Assembly (NCBI GenBank): GCA_024276935.1
Contig: JAJRWH010000041.1
Coordinates: 1-37,414, forward strand
From: Deltaproteobacteria bacterium
Lineage (GTDB): Bacteria; Desulfobacterota; Desulfuromonadia; Desulfuromonadales; Geopsychrobacteraceae
Direction: 5' to 3'
Length of the DNA: 37,414 bases
The translations under genes were made by a program, and so were the position numbers. This document shows, piece after piece, positions 16,577 through 24,961 of this stretch; the first letter of the stretch is position 1; each line of letters begins with the position of its first letter. The notes under the pieces were generated by a model that searched no databases, was not told the origin of the DNA, and saw only the letters and a list, made by a program, of their open reading frames with translations.

Positions 16577-16875
16577 TAGTGATAAGGCCCGACTTCAGGC
16601 GGCTCGCGGCGTATCTCCAGAGGAATCTCACCAAAGGTTTTTTCGTAACGATCAAGATTTTCCTGCAAGGCGTGCAACAAACGTTTTGCGTGCCGCGGTG
16701 AAACAATAATTCGCGAACGGACCTTGCCACGCATTTCCTGCGGCTGCACATAGATAAAATCGAGCGTTAATTCAGCATCGGTGTGATTGACGACCGCCAG
16801 ATTGGCGTAGAGGCCCTGAGCCACGTCACTATCAAGTTGAATTTCAAGCGATTGTTTGCCTTTTTTATCTGCCAT
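16576..16875 (-). CDS. DUF3467 protein
   Basis: This 99-residue cytoplasmic-looking protein has the DUF3467 pattern: YANLAVVNHTDAELTLDFIYVQP, then VRSRIIVSPRHAKRLLHAL and NLDRYEKTFG. The function of the family is unknown. The ATG at 16875 has AGGA about eight bases upstream; a GTG two codons earlier is less likely. It is the only gene of this run without a signal peptide or membrane segment, apart from the cytoplasmic parts of the membrane proteins. That makes it a candidate regulator or assembly factor (inference). Confidence 0.88.
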   Translation of the reverse strand: MADKKGKQSLEIQLDSDVAQGLYANLAVVNHTDAELTLDFIYVQPQEMRGKVRSRIIVSPRHAKRLLHALQENLDRYEKTFGEIPLEIRREPPEVGPYH

Positions 16876-16890
16876 TGTCACTGTCCTTTT

Positions 16891-17928
16891 CTAATCCAGG
16901 CTGATCGGGGCAACCCGAATTTCGATGTCTGCATTATCACCAACCCTGATTTGCAAACCATGGTCGGCTCGTCCTTCGTAAAGGCCGAAAAGCTCCCCCG
17001 GAGCAGGCGAATCACCATAAATTTCCCGTGCCCCGAGATAGTAGACTCCCGCCTTCTGGAAACTGATGACAAAATGTCCGTCCGCCGCAGTTTGTGCACT
17101 TTGCGCCGCGGGCCGCTGATGGCCGATAACCGGGTTCCGATAGGCAAACACATACAATCCGGCAAGGGGTCGACCCTCTTCATCCAGCACCCTGCCCTGC
17201 AACTGGATCGTCCCCGGACGATCAGGACCAGTGACCTGCTGCTGGCTCGGCTGACGGACAACCAGAGGCAGAGCCACTTTAGTCATCTTGCCTGCCTTGA
17301 GGTTGAGAGGATTCCCGGCGTAGACTCCCAGCATATCACCTTCGGCCAAAGGACCAACCCGACTCCCGTTGTGCCGTTTCCGGGCGACCAGAAAATAACT
17401 GCTTTCAGGCAGACCATCAAATGCAAAGTAACCCTCATCGTCAGTCGGAGCTGAAATCCGATATCCCTGCCCCTTGAGATCTTCGGCAACATCCAGATAA
17501 AGAGAAACATAGGCGCCCGGAACAGGCTTGTTATTGAATGTCACCACGCCTTCCAGGCCTGCCGTGTACTCATCATCGTAATTCGAAAAGACCGGGGGAG
17601 TCACAGCAACAGCCTGCAAACCGGCCCACAATTTCTGCTCTGGCCGGGCCTGGAGTGGATTTCGGCCGCAGAAAGCGAAATAGCGTCCATCTGCTGACGT
17701 TGCGTAAAGCGCAACAAACCCAGGTGCAAGGTCAAGGGTGAAAAGCCCCTGTTGATCGGTCAGCACGGCTTCGCCAAGTGGGGCTCTTGCAGGATTCAGG
17801 TCTGAATAGGCCCGAACCTGCATCCCAGGCATGGGATCCTCTCCCCTGACCACCCGACCTTCAATTGTTGCCGCAGCGGCCAGATGAAATGACCCCAGCA
17901 ACAACAGCAGACAAAGCAGCGTCTTCAT
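16891..17928 (-). CDS. exported carboxypeptidase-regulatory-like repeat protein (copy 3)
   Basis: After a signal peptide (to about residue 19) the 345-residue protein has three beta-sandwich domains of the carboxypeptidase regulatory (CarboxypepD_reg / Cna-B-like) type. They begin near GRVVRGEDPMPGMQVRAYS, GVVTFNNKPVPGAYVSLY and GRVLDEEGRPLAGLYVFAYR. The middle domain has LVARKRHNGSRVGP...GD...YAGNP, and the last has LGAREIYGDSPAPGE. The same landmarks recur in the products of 19261-20292 and 21482-22546. It overlaps the upstream beta-helix gene by ATGA. Such domains usually act as extracellular stalks or ligand-binding modules; no catalytic domain is present. Confidence 0.85.
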   Translation of the reverse strand: MKTLLCLLLLLGSFHLAAAATIEGRVVRGEDPMPGMQVRAYSDLNPARAPLGEAVLTDQQGLFTLDLAPGFVALYATSADGRYFAFCGRNPLQARPEQKLWAGLQAVAVTPPVFSNYDDEYTAGLEGVVTFNNKPVPGAYVSLYLDVAEDLKGQGYRISAPTDDEGYFAFDGLPESSYFLVARKRHNGSRVGPLAEGDMLGVYAGNPLNLKAGKMTKVALPLVVRQPSQQQVTGPDRPGTIQLQGRVLDEEGRPLAGLYVFAYRNPVIGHQRPAAQSAQTAADGHFVISFQKAGVYYLGAREIYGDSPAPGELFGLYEGRADHGLQIRVGDNADIEIRVAPISLD

Positions 17929-19280
17929 TTTTTTTCTGGCCCGGCATGAGCAACAGGTTTCAGCAAGAGTGGCCTGAACCGGATTTCATCCAAACGATAA
18001 CTATCCGGACCGAACCCCTTGTAGACAACGGTCGGTTTGTCCTTGCGGTCATAAAAGAATGTCAGATTCTGCTCGCGCGATGCCGCTTTGAGTTTTTGAG
18101 TCTGCTCTCCCCACCAGTTCTCGCTCAGGTCGACAATGTCGGTAAATTCTGTTGGGGCCTGTCCCAGCATGGCATTCTTGCTCCCGCGCGCACGTGCGGT
18201 TTTCATTACCAGCTGTTTGGAACCGGAACGTTTTTCCCAATCAGCACTCTGATAGATGCCAATTCGTGCCCCTTCTGTCGTCTGTTCAAAATTATTCTGC
18301 TTGACCACCGGGTAGGAGGAGTAATCGACAAAGATAGCCAGACGATTTTCAATAAAGCTGTTCAACCGGATCTGTGGATTGGATTTTCGATTATTGAACA
18401 GAGCCGTATCATTCTTCTGAAACAGGTTATGTTCAATCAACGCCGAACCAAACTGATCATTCTGCACCGCGGTACGATTATCGATGAAACGGTTGTTGCG
18501 TACCGCTGGAAAAGAAAATGAAAAATTGACCAGCCCATACTTGTTGGCGCGAAAAAGGTTTTCTTCAATCTGGGAAGTGTTTTGGGTCTGGTAGCAATAC
18601 AACCCGACCTGGTTGGCCACGAACCTGTTTTTACGCACATGGTCAGGATACTTCTGCAACAGTCCCACACCCTGCTGATTATTCTCAAAATCATTGTTTT
18701 CGATCAGGCCACGACTGCTGTTGGAAGCGGTAATACCGCTTTTTTTATGCCCGGAGAAACTGTTGCCCACCACGACAGGTGACGAACGCATTTCGATACC
18801 CAGTCCAAGACCATTCTCAACAAACTGATTATTACGAATCTCCGCACTCGATTCACGTAATAACTTCACCGCATTTTCGCAGCGGATAAAATGGTTCCCT
18901 TTGATCAGAGGTGAAGTTGCAATAATCCCAAGAGCCTGCGCACAGTTCTTGAACCGGGCCTGAATGATTCGACTTCCGCCAGCCGCCTCAACAAAATTGA
19001 TCCCCTTCCAGCCCTTGACGGTATCAAAAATCACCGGTTTGTCCGCAGAGCCTTCGACCAGCAGCTGGCCCTGAATTGAAAGGGTGTAGGAAGGGTCGGT
19101 AATTTTGACTCTGGTTCCGGCCGCGATCTGTAAAATCCCTGTGGCATCAACCTGAACCGGCCCTTCAAGACTGACCTTGCCCTGCCAGAGGGTTTTCTTG
19201 TCAATCTTCAGGATCTGCGCATGGAGAACAAACGGCAGTAAAAGAAAAAAAGGTATCAGTTTAAGGGTGCGGCGCAACAT
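17925..19280 (-). CDS. exported right-handed beta-helix protein (copy 2)
   Basis: The 451-residue product has a signal peptide (to about residue 21, VLHAQ). About ten to twelve parallel beta-helix turns follow, each with an Asn-ladder and an N-x-F/N-x-I register (for example NNQFVENGLGLGI, NDFENNQQGVGLL, NRFVANQVGLY). The C-terminal cap carries ENWWGE and then DSYRLDEIRFRPLL, matching the neighbouring copy at 20289-21482. The ATG at 19280 is preferred to a TTG at 19289; AAGG lies nine to ten bases upstream. It overlaps the upstream gene by 20 bp. No polysaccharide-lyase catalytic residues are evident, so a structural or binding role is more likely. Confidence 0.87.
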   Translation of the reverse strand: MLRRTLKLIPFFLLLPFVLHAQILKIDKKTLWQGKVSLEGPVQVDATGILQIAAGTRVKITDPSYTLSIQGQLLVEGSADKPVIFDTVKGWKGINFVEAAGGSRIIQARFKNCAQALGIIATSPLIKGNHFIRCENAVKLLRESSAEIRNNQFVENGLGLGIEMRSSPVVVGNSFSGHKKSGITASNSSRGLIENNDFENNQQGVGLLQKYPDHVRKNRFVANQVGLYCYQTQNTSQIEENLFRANKYGLVNFSFSFPAVRNNRFIDNRTAVQNDQFGSALIEHNLFQKNDTALFNNRKSNPQIRLNSFIENRLAIFVDYSSYPVVKQNNFEQTTEGARIGIYQSADWEKRSGSKQLVMKTARARGSKNAMLGQAPTEFTDIVDLSENWWGEQTQKLKAASREQNLTFFYDRKDKPTVVYKGFGPDSYRLDEIRFRPLLLKPVAHAGPEKK

Positions 19281-20292
19281 GAATTTCAACCTTTCTGCTC
19301 GGTTCTGTTTCAGACAGCTTCACGCCCTGATCCTCCGGCAACTGCAAGCGTCCATAGCGTTCACCTGTTGTCGCCGGTCCTCCGAACTGTTCACGAGCCA
19401 GCAACCAGAATTGACCTGTTTCCGGGATCACCAGACGAAAACTGCCATCTTTGGCACTTGGTGCAGAAATAAAAGCCGGCGTCCCGGTTCTTGTCGCACT
19501 ACGATAGGCAAAGACACGCAACCCCTGGGCAGCCTTACCATCCGGCCCTGTGATCTTGCCGCTGACCCCACGAAAAACCAGATCGGGATCTTCTTCAAGC
19601 ATCGACAGACGGGTAATCGTTTCAAGCTGAATATTCTTCAGTTTATTCTTTTCAATATGAATCGGGTTGCCATAATAAAAATTGAAAAAATCACCAATTT
19701 CAATGGGACCATATTGCCCCCCTTTAAGCCGTTTTCGCGCCAGAAGCCAGTAATCTCCCGGAGGGAGCGACATCCGGAACTTTCCCCTTTCAACCGGCTG
19801 AATAAACCAGGCGGGGCCCTTGAAATCGGTATCAGTCTGCTTATAAACGTAAAGATAGGTTTTTTCCAGCGGCTGATCCTGAAAGGATATTTCGCCCCAG
19901 ATTCCCGAACGTTTTCCCTTTTTTGGCGGTGCCTCTTGAGGAATACGCACCAGATTGAAACCGACCTGACGAAATCCCTGTGCAGGAACCACCACCGGAG
20001 CACCACTGTAATAACAGAAGTAATCTCCCGGCTTCTGCGCTGATGAGCTGTTGCTGGCGGTCAGGTAATAGCGTCCCGCAGGCAGGTCCAGACGGTAGGT
20101 CCCGTCCTGGGCGGTCGGAGCCGCCGTTGCAAAAACCTGTTTTTGGGCAATGGCATCAATTGACCGATAGGCCCGAACCTCGACATTTGGAATCAGAACG
20201 CCCCGCCAGGCCACCCGGCCCTGAACGCCACTGGCAGCCAGTAGAACAGAAGGAATAAACAGTAAAAGGAGGATAAGTGGCAAAGATCTCAT
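19261..20292 (-). CDS. exported carboxypeptidase-regulatory-like repeat protein (copy 2)
   Basis: The 343-residue protein has a signal peptide (to about residue 19) and three CarboxypepD_reg-type domains starting near GRVAWRGVLIPNVEVRAYR, GEISFQDQPLEKTYLYVYK and GKITGPDGKAAQGLRVFAYR. The second has LLARKRLKGGQYGP...GD...YYGNP; the third has LLAREQFGGPATTGERYG. These are the same landmarks, in the same order, as in copies 1 and 3. It overlaps the upstream beta-helix gene by ATGA and the downstream one by 20 bp. Alternation with beta-helix genes points to a duplicated two-gene unit. Confidence 0.85.
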   Translation of the reverse strand: MRSLPLILLLLFIPSVLLAASGVQGRVAWRGVLIPNVEVRAYRSIDAIAQKQVFATAAPTAQDGTYRLDLPAGRYYLTASNSSSAQKPGDYFCYYSGAPVVVPAQGFRQVGFNLVRIPQEAPPKKGKRSGIWGEISFQDQPLEKTYLYVYKQTDTDFKGPAWFIQPVERGKFRMSLPPGDYWLLARKRLKGGQYGPIEIGDFFNFYYGNPIHIEKNKLKNIQLETITRLSMLEEDPDLVFRGVSGKITGPDGKAAQGLRVFAYRSATRTGTPAFISAPSAKDGSFRLVIPETGQFWLLAREQFGGPATTGERYGRLQLPEDQGVKLSETEPSRKVEIHVAPHP

Positions 20293-21482
20293 GGCAGAAT
20301 CCCCGTCGTATATGGCTGCTGTCCAAATGGTGACCAGCGGACTCGATCAAGCGGATACTGCTCGCCTGCTTCGTTAAAAAATGGCTGATCAAGCCCATCG
20401 GCAATCCAGCTCAGATTGGCATCCGCCGACAATGATTTTGATTTCAGTTCGAGTGTGGCCTTTTCGCCCCACCAGTTCTGGCGCGCATCGACCGTTCCGT
20501 CCAGATTTCGCGCCCGCCGCTGATCTTCTGTCACCTGATTCTGTTTTTGTCCGGCAAAAGCTCCCCGGCTGACGATCTGGGCTTGCCGGGCCGCAGCCCC
20601 CTTTTGCTGCTCCCAGAGTGAAGACTGATATTCGAGCACCACGGCCTGCGGATTGTCTGCAAAATCATTGTGGCGAATCTGCGGATAGGAAGAAAAGCTG
20701 ACATGGATCGCCTGACGATTCTTAACAAACCGATTCAGTTCTATCGCCGGATCAGAACGTCGATAGAGCTTGATTCCGACCTGGTTTTTGATAAAACGAT
20801 TGGTCGTAACCTGTGGGCGAGCCGTCCGATCAACCTTGAGACCGATTTTATTGTTCTGAAACAGATTCTGTGAAATCAACGGATTGCTCCCGTAATGAGA
20901 AATCATCAGCCCAACGGGATTGTCAATGAACCGATTGCCGCTGAACACTTTTGGTTGCGCACGATAAATGTACGCGCCAAATTTGCCTTGGTGGGTAAAT
21001 GAATTGTTTTGAACTGTGGCTTCAGCCTCATCTTTGACAAAAAGTCCAACCCGGGTATTGGCCCTGAAGACCGAAGACTCGACCAGCGCCTTGCTCTTTT
21101 GCCGCAGTTCAATCCCGATCCGGTTGTTCTCGAGCACCAACCCCTGTAATTGGGGTTGGCCGCCCATCACACTGATCCCGGTTTGTGCCCCGCTGATCCG
21201 GCAATTTTTCAACCAGGTCCGGGTACTGGTTCCCTTGAGCACCAACCCCGGCCAGTTCACACCACTGAATTCCGCGTCAGTGGCCTGAAGTTGCCCAACA
21301 ACTTCGATTCCCGCAGATAAAACAACCCGGGTTCCAGGCGCGATAATCAGTTGTCCCCCTTTTTCAACTCTGAGAGGTTCATCGACCTGCACCTTCCCAC
21401 TCCAGCGTTCGACAGCATCTATCACCCGAGCCGACACAAGCGAGGGTAAAAAAACTAAAAAAAGCAGGAGAAAAAACCGCAT
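20289..21482 (-). CDS. exported right-handed beta-helix protein (copy 1)
   Basis: The 397-residue product has a signal peptide (to about residue 17, LVSAR) and then an N-terminal cap shared with copy 2 (WSGKVQVDEPLRVEKGGQL and IAPGTRVVLS). Parallel beta-helix turns follow, such as NRFIDNPVGLM, NLFQNNKIGLKV and NRFIKNQVGIKL. The C-terminal cap has QNWWGEKATLEL and a final YPLDRVRWSPFG, matching copy 2's YRLDEIRFRPLL. The ATG at 21482 has GGGAGG seven bases upstream and overlaps the preceding stop (TGATG). Beta-helix repeats of this type occur in NosD, but no ABC NosFY partners are here. Confidence 0.87.
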   Translation of the reverse strand: MRFFLLLFLVFLPSLVSARVIDAVERWSGKVQVDEPLRVEKGGQLIIAPGTRVVLSAGIEVVGQLQATDAEFSGVNWPGLVLKGTSTRTWLKNCRISGAQTGISVMGGQPQLQGLVLENNRIGIELRQKSKALVESSVFRANTRVGLFVKDEAEATVQNNSFTHQGKFGAYIYRAQPKVFSGNRFIDNPVGLMISHYGSNPLISQNLFQNNKIGLKVDRTARPQVTTNRFIKNQVGIKLYRRSDPAIELNRFVKNRQAIHVSFSSYPQIRHNDFADNPQAVVLEYQSSLWEQQKGAAARQAQIVSRGAFAGQKQNQVTEDQRRARNLDGTVDARQNWWGEKATLELKSKSLSADANLSWIADGLDQPFFNEAGEQYPLDRVRWSPFGQQPYTTGILP

Positions 21483-22546
21483 CACCAGACCTCCCGAACC
21501 AGAATATCTCCCAGATCGGTTGCCTGATCGCTACCGGCATCAACCCCGTGATCAGGGCGCACATCATAGGTGCCAACCCATTCCCCCGGTTCCAGCGGGC
21601 CGCCGAAGGTGCTGCGGGCCCCCACAAAAAACTCTCCCCCTTTATCAAGATAGATCTTAAAGCGGCCATCCTTATCGGTTGGCATTGAAATAAAGTTCGG
21701 CTTGCCGATCATGCGACTGTCGCGATAGGCAAAAAGATAGATTCCGGCAACAGGAGTCTGATCTTCATCAATCACCCGTCCACTCAACCAGGTTGTCGTC
21801 GGAGTGAACATTCCCTTGGCAAGTCGACGCTGCTTTGCCTCTCTGGTCACAGGTTCCAGGGACCAGTCACGCAGCTGGCGTTTTTCTCCAGCTTCAAGGA
21901 TTAAGGGATTATGGGGATAGACACCGTTGAGATCACCAGCCTGGGGATCGCCAACGCGAGAACCATCATGCCGTTTTCGGGCGGCGAGCCAATAACGACC
22001 TGCCGACAGCTTGAGAGTAAAATATCCTTTTTCTCCGGTTCTCTCAATCAGACCGTATGCCGGGCCGGTCAGGGTATCGCCCCGGGTGTAGACATAGACA
22101 AAGGCATCGGGCAGCGGTTCACCATCAGCAAACAATTGGCCCCTGACCTCAGTCTGACCATCACTGTGAATAGCGCCCTCAAAACCGATTTCTTTCAATT
22201 CAAGAGGAGCAAGGGGGCTGAATCCCTCATCCACCACAACCGGATTCTGGGGATATTCAGCCATCAGCATTCTGTTAACTCCCCCACCCTGTTCTTTCTT
22301 CTTGCCAATCAGGTAATAATTTCCGGGTGGCAACGAGGCCCGAAAGACCCCGCCAACATCTGTCGTAACAACACTGAAGGGTGAAGAAGAGCGTTCATTG
22401 CCACTTTTCAGATAAAATTCAACCCGGGCCTGGCCCAGCGGTTGCTGATTGAACAGCAGCTGTCCCGTGACACCGGTATCACCCTGACGACAGGCCGTCA
22501 AAGACAACAACTGCATGAGAATCAAAATCGACAATAAAAATCGCAT
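21482..22546 (-). CDS. carboxypeptidase-regulatory-like lipoprotein (copy 1)
   Basis: This 354-residue protein is a predicted lipoprotein (lipobox LTAC, Cys at about residue 19), unlike copies 2 and 3, which have ordinary signal peptides. Three CarboxypepD_reg-type domains begin near GQLLFNQQPLGQARVEFYL, GQLFADGEPLPDAFVYVYT and GRVIDEDQTPVAGIYLFAYR. The middle one has LAARKRHDGSRVGDPQAGD, nearly identical to copy 3; the last has GARSTFGGPLEPGEW. The start is ATG at 22546, after a TTG, 3 bp behind the membrane methyltransferase-like gene, with GGAG about ten bases upstream. Membrane anchoring of this first copy may hold the array to the envelope (inference). Confidence 0.84.
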   Translation of the reverse strand: MRFLLSILILMQLLSLTACRQGDTGVTGQLLFNQQPLGQARVEFYLKSGNERSSSPFSVVTTDVGGVFRASLPPGNYYLIGKKKEQGGGVNRMLMAEYPQNPVVVDEGFSPLAPLELKEIGFEGAIHSDGQTEVRGQLFADGEPLPDAFVYVYTRGDTLTGPAYGLIERTGEKGYFTLKLSAGRYWLAARKRHDGSRVGDPQAGDLNGVYPHNPLILEAGEKRQLRDWSLEPVTREAKQRRLAKGMFTPTTTWLSGRVIDEDQTPVAGIYLFAYRDSRMIGKPNFISMPTDKDGRFKIYLDKGGEFFVGARSTFGGPLEPGEWVGTYDVRPDHGVDAGSDQATDLGDILVREVW

Positions 22547-22549
22547 CAA

Positions 22550-24961
22550 TCAGGCACTCCGTGGCAACAACATCATGGCCATCAGATAAATCATAGCCCC
22601 CAGCAGGATACTGGCATTGAATCCAAAATTCATGGCGACAACGACGGCAAGGATGGTCCCGAGAACACTGGCGGCACCATTGATCCCCCAGCTCCAGGGG
22701 ATTGCACTGCCATCGGGATGCAGCAAAGCGATTCCAAGTGGCAGGGGCATACCAAGCAACAGGGCCAGCGGAGCCAGCAAAACCACCGAGATCAGACAAC
22801 GGACCCATAACGACAGGCCAACCAATGCGGTGAGAACTCCTGGCAGCAAATAACAGTAACCAGGTGTCAGCAAGACAAGTGCCAACAAAACGCGCGGTAA
22901 AAAGAAGCGATTTCCGGCCCTGGAGGCTGACAAGCGACTCCCGATACCGGAAAAAATCAGTAAGGCGAAAAGGATGACCGCCAAAGAATAGATCGGTTGT
23001 CCCAGAAAGAGGATAAAACGCCGCAACAGACCAATCTCGATCATCATAAATCCCAGCCCAAGACAACTGAAATATCCGGCCCTGCGTAAAGCCAGAGGGC
23101 TCTCACCGGCTTTTTTGCGACTTAGCAGCAGCGGCAAAGCAAATACCACTGCAACCAGAAAGGTCGTCACCAGTAACAGATTTCGCAGAATAAGGATGGC
23201 GCGGTCTTCAAAGGGACTGTGAGCGGGAAAAGAAAAAAGATTCAAAAAGGCTGTCGGTTTCAACATGTAGTAGAAAAAGGGACGATTATCATCAGTTGGT
23301 GCGATATCAAAGGGAAAATCCCGATAAAACTGCTTGCTTCCTCCTGACGCAATCAGCGCTTTGAAGGTTTTGTCACCCTTTTTCACCCCCGGCAGATAGA
23401 CAATATCGTAATCCTGCTGACGTGAAACCTCCTGCAAATAGGCTCGTTCTGCCTGGCTGAAAGGGCTTTTCTTGAGCATGAAGTTTGCCAGACCACGTTC
23501 CTTGATAACCGCAATATGCGCTGCCGGATCGGCAACTCCTGCATTTTTCAACAATTCCAGTCCCAGCGACACCAGACGCAGGGTTTCCCGTTCGAAAATA
23601 AACCGGGAGATGGTCAGAACTCCGTCAGGCTTGAGGTGGCCCCAGTAATCCTGAAAGGCTTCGAGGGTGTAAAGATTGTTTTCTGAAAGGGTAAAGGCCC
23701 CGGCTGCCGGGGGCATGCGACCAAACACGGCAGAGGCCTGAATAATATCGAACCGATCCTGTGAACGTCGGACATAACTACGTCCTTCAGCGATGTGCAG
23801 TTCAATACCCGGACGTTGGTACAAGGCCCCGGTAAAATCAGCAAACCGCTTGTTCACAGCCTCGACAATCAAGGGGTTTATTTCGACAGGAACAATTCTT
23901 CGGGCCCCGTTGGCCATGGCGGTCAACACATCCTTGCCCCCACCAGGTCCAATGATCAGCGATTCGGCTTCCGGTCGCAAAAGGTACGCAAGATTGATCA
24001 CATTCTGGCGAAAAAACTTCAGGGTTTCCTCGCCCTGCCAGCGATACATGGTGGTATAGCCGGTGTCATCGACCACCATTCCCAGCTGTTGCGGAACCGG
24101 CCCACGATAGTTGCGTGACAAACCCCAGGCGCGGCCCATTTCTTCAGCCTGGGCCGGATAGACTGCGACACGCGAAAAGGAGTTCCACGAACGCCAGAGC
24201 AGGTTCGGCTCATAACGTCCACGAACAAAATGGATATCTGCAAAACGACCAATCTGGTTGCCCACACTCAAGCTGAGGAGAATCAAGGCGACCAGCGGCA
24301 ACCAGCGTCTCAGTCTCCCCTGCTGCGGACTGAGAAAAAACGCTCCCAGAACAAAGCAGAGACCAACAATCAACAGGCTGGTGATCCCACCAACAAGTTT
24401 GATCACCAGGATAATCAGTAAGCAGCCACTGCCTGCTCCAAGCAGATCAAAAAAATAGAGCCGACCAACCTGGCGATGATAGCGACCAAGCAGAATTGTC
24501 ACAACCAGACCACTGAAGAAAAAAGGCAATGCTGTCGCCAGGTAAAGCAAAGTCAGTAACAGCAGCTGACCAATTTCCAGACTCTGCCGAACGTTGCCCT
24601 GTTGAAAAGGCTGATAAAAAGGTTGATGAAAAAAGGACAGGATACGAAAGCCAAATTGCGGATCCAGACGAAAAAGCAGAAAAACACCAAACAGCAGCAA
24701 AGTCGACAACCCTGCCAGAAGAGCCAATGCCCCCGGAAGATTCTTGCGTTCACTGCGAAACCAGGTCGGACGCAGATAGACCAGTAACGCAGCGGCTCCC
24801 AGACCAAACAGAGCCAGACTGATCGCCATTGACGCAAAGTGATACCACATCAAAACCGAAAAAATACGGGTCAGAAGCAGTTCATACATCAGTGTCGCCA
24901 TACAGACGACAAAAATTCCGCCACAAAGGGACGAAAATCGTTGGGGTAACCCTTCGCTCAC
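22550..24961 (-). CDS. multi-TM protein with spermidine-synthase-like domain
   Basis: The 803-residue protein has about seven membrane helices at the N-terminus (to about residue 235). A soluble Rossmann-type SAM-binding domain follows, with motif IIGPGGGKDVLTAM, acidic VEINP and a GVLTISRF strand. A second block of about seven helices starts near residue 575. The arrangement matches membrane-fused spermidine-synthase-like proteins. In true spermidine synthases the loop after the fourth strand has a catalytic Asp (DVIIxD); here it reads FDIIQASAVFGRMP, so polyamine synthesis is unlikely. The start is GTG at 24961, overlapping the previous stop (GTGA), with GGAGG about ten bases upstream. Its substrate is unknown. 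Confidence 0.85.
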   Translation of the reverse strand: MSEGLPQRFSSLCGGIFVVCMATLMYELLLTRIFSVLMWYHFASMAISLALFGLGAAALLVYLRPTWFRSERKNLPGALALLAGLSTLLLFGVFLLFRLDPQFGFRILSFFHQPFYQPFQQGNVRQSLEIGQLLLLTLLYLATALPFFFSGLVVTILLGRYHRQVGRLYFFDLLGAGSGCLLIILVIKLVGGITSLLIVGLCFVLGAFFLSPQQGRLRRWLPLVALILLSLSVGNQIGRFADIHFVRGRYEPNLLWRSWNSFSRVAVYPAQAEEMGRAWGLSRNYRGPVPQQLGMVVDDTGYTTMYRWQGEETLKFFRQNVINLAYLLRPEAESLIIGPGGGKDVLTAMANGARRIVPVEINPLIVEAVNKRFADFTGALYQRPGIELHIAEGRSYVRRSQDRFDIIQASAVFGRMPPAAGAFTLSENNLYTLEAFQDYWGHLKPDGVLTISRFIFERETLRLVSLGLELLKNAGVADPAAHIAVIKERGLANFMLKKSPFSQAERAYLQEVSRQQDYDIVYLPGVKKGDKTFKALIASGGSKQFYRDFPFDIAPTDDNRPFFYYMLKPTAFLNLFSFPAHSPFEDRAILILRNLLLVTTFLVAVVFALPLLLSRKKAGESPLALRRAGYFSCLGLGFMMIEIGLLRRFILFLGQPIYSLAVILFALLIFSGIGSRLSASRAGNRFFLPRVLLALVLLTPGYCYLLPGVLTALVGLSLWVRCLISVVLLAPLALLLGMPLPLGIALLHPDGSAIPWSWGINGAASVLGTILAVVVAMNFGFNASILLGAMIYLMAMMLLPRSA

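Noticed and set aside
16783..18521. Plus-strand frames of 223 and 218 codons
   Set aside because: Both lie antisense to well-supported minus-strand genes and have low-complexity translations.
19177..20043. Long plus-strand open frame (288 codons) over the regulatory-domain gene
   Set aside because: It is antisense to a gene with a signal peptide and recognisable repeated domains; its own translation has no recognisable features.
22550..24961. Polyamine (spermidine) synthase
   Set aside because: The catalytic Asp position is replaced and the domain is embedded between membrane helices.
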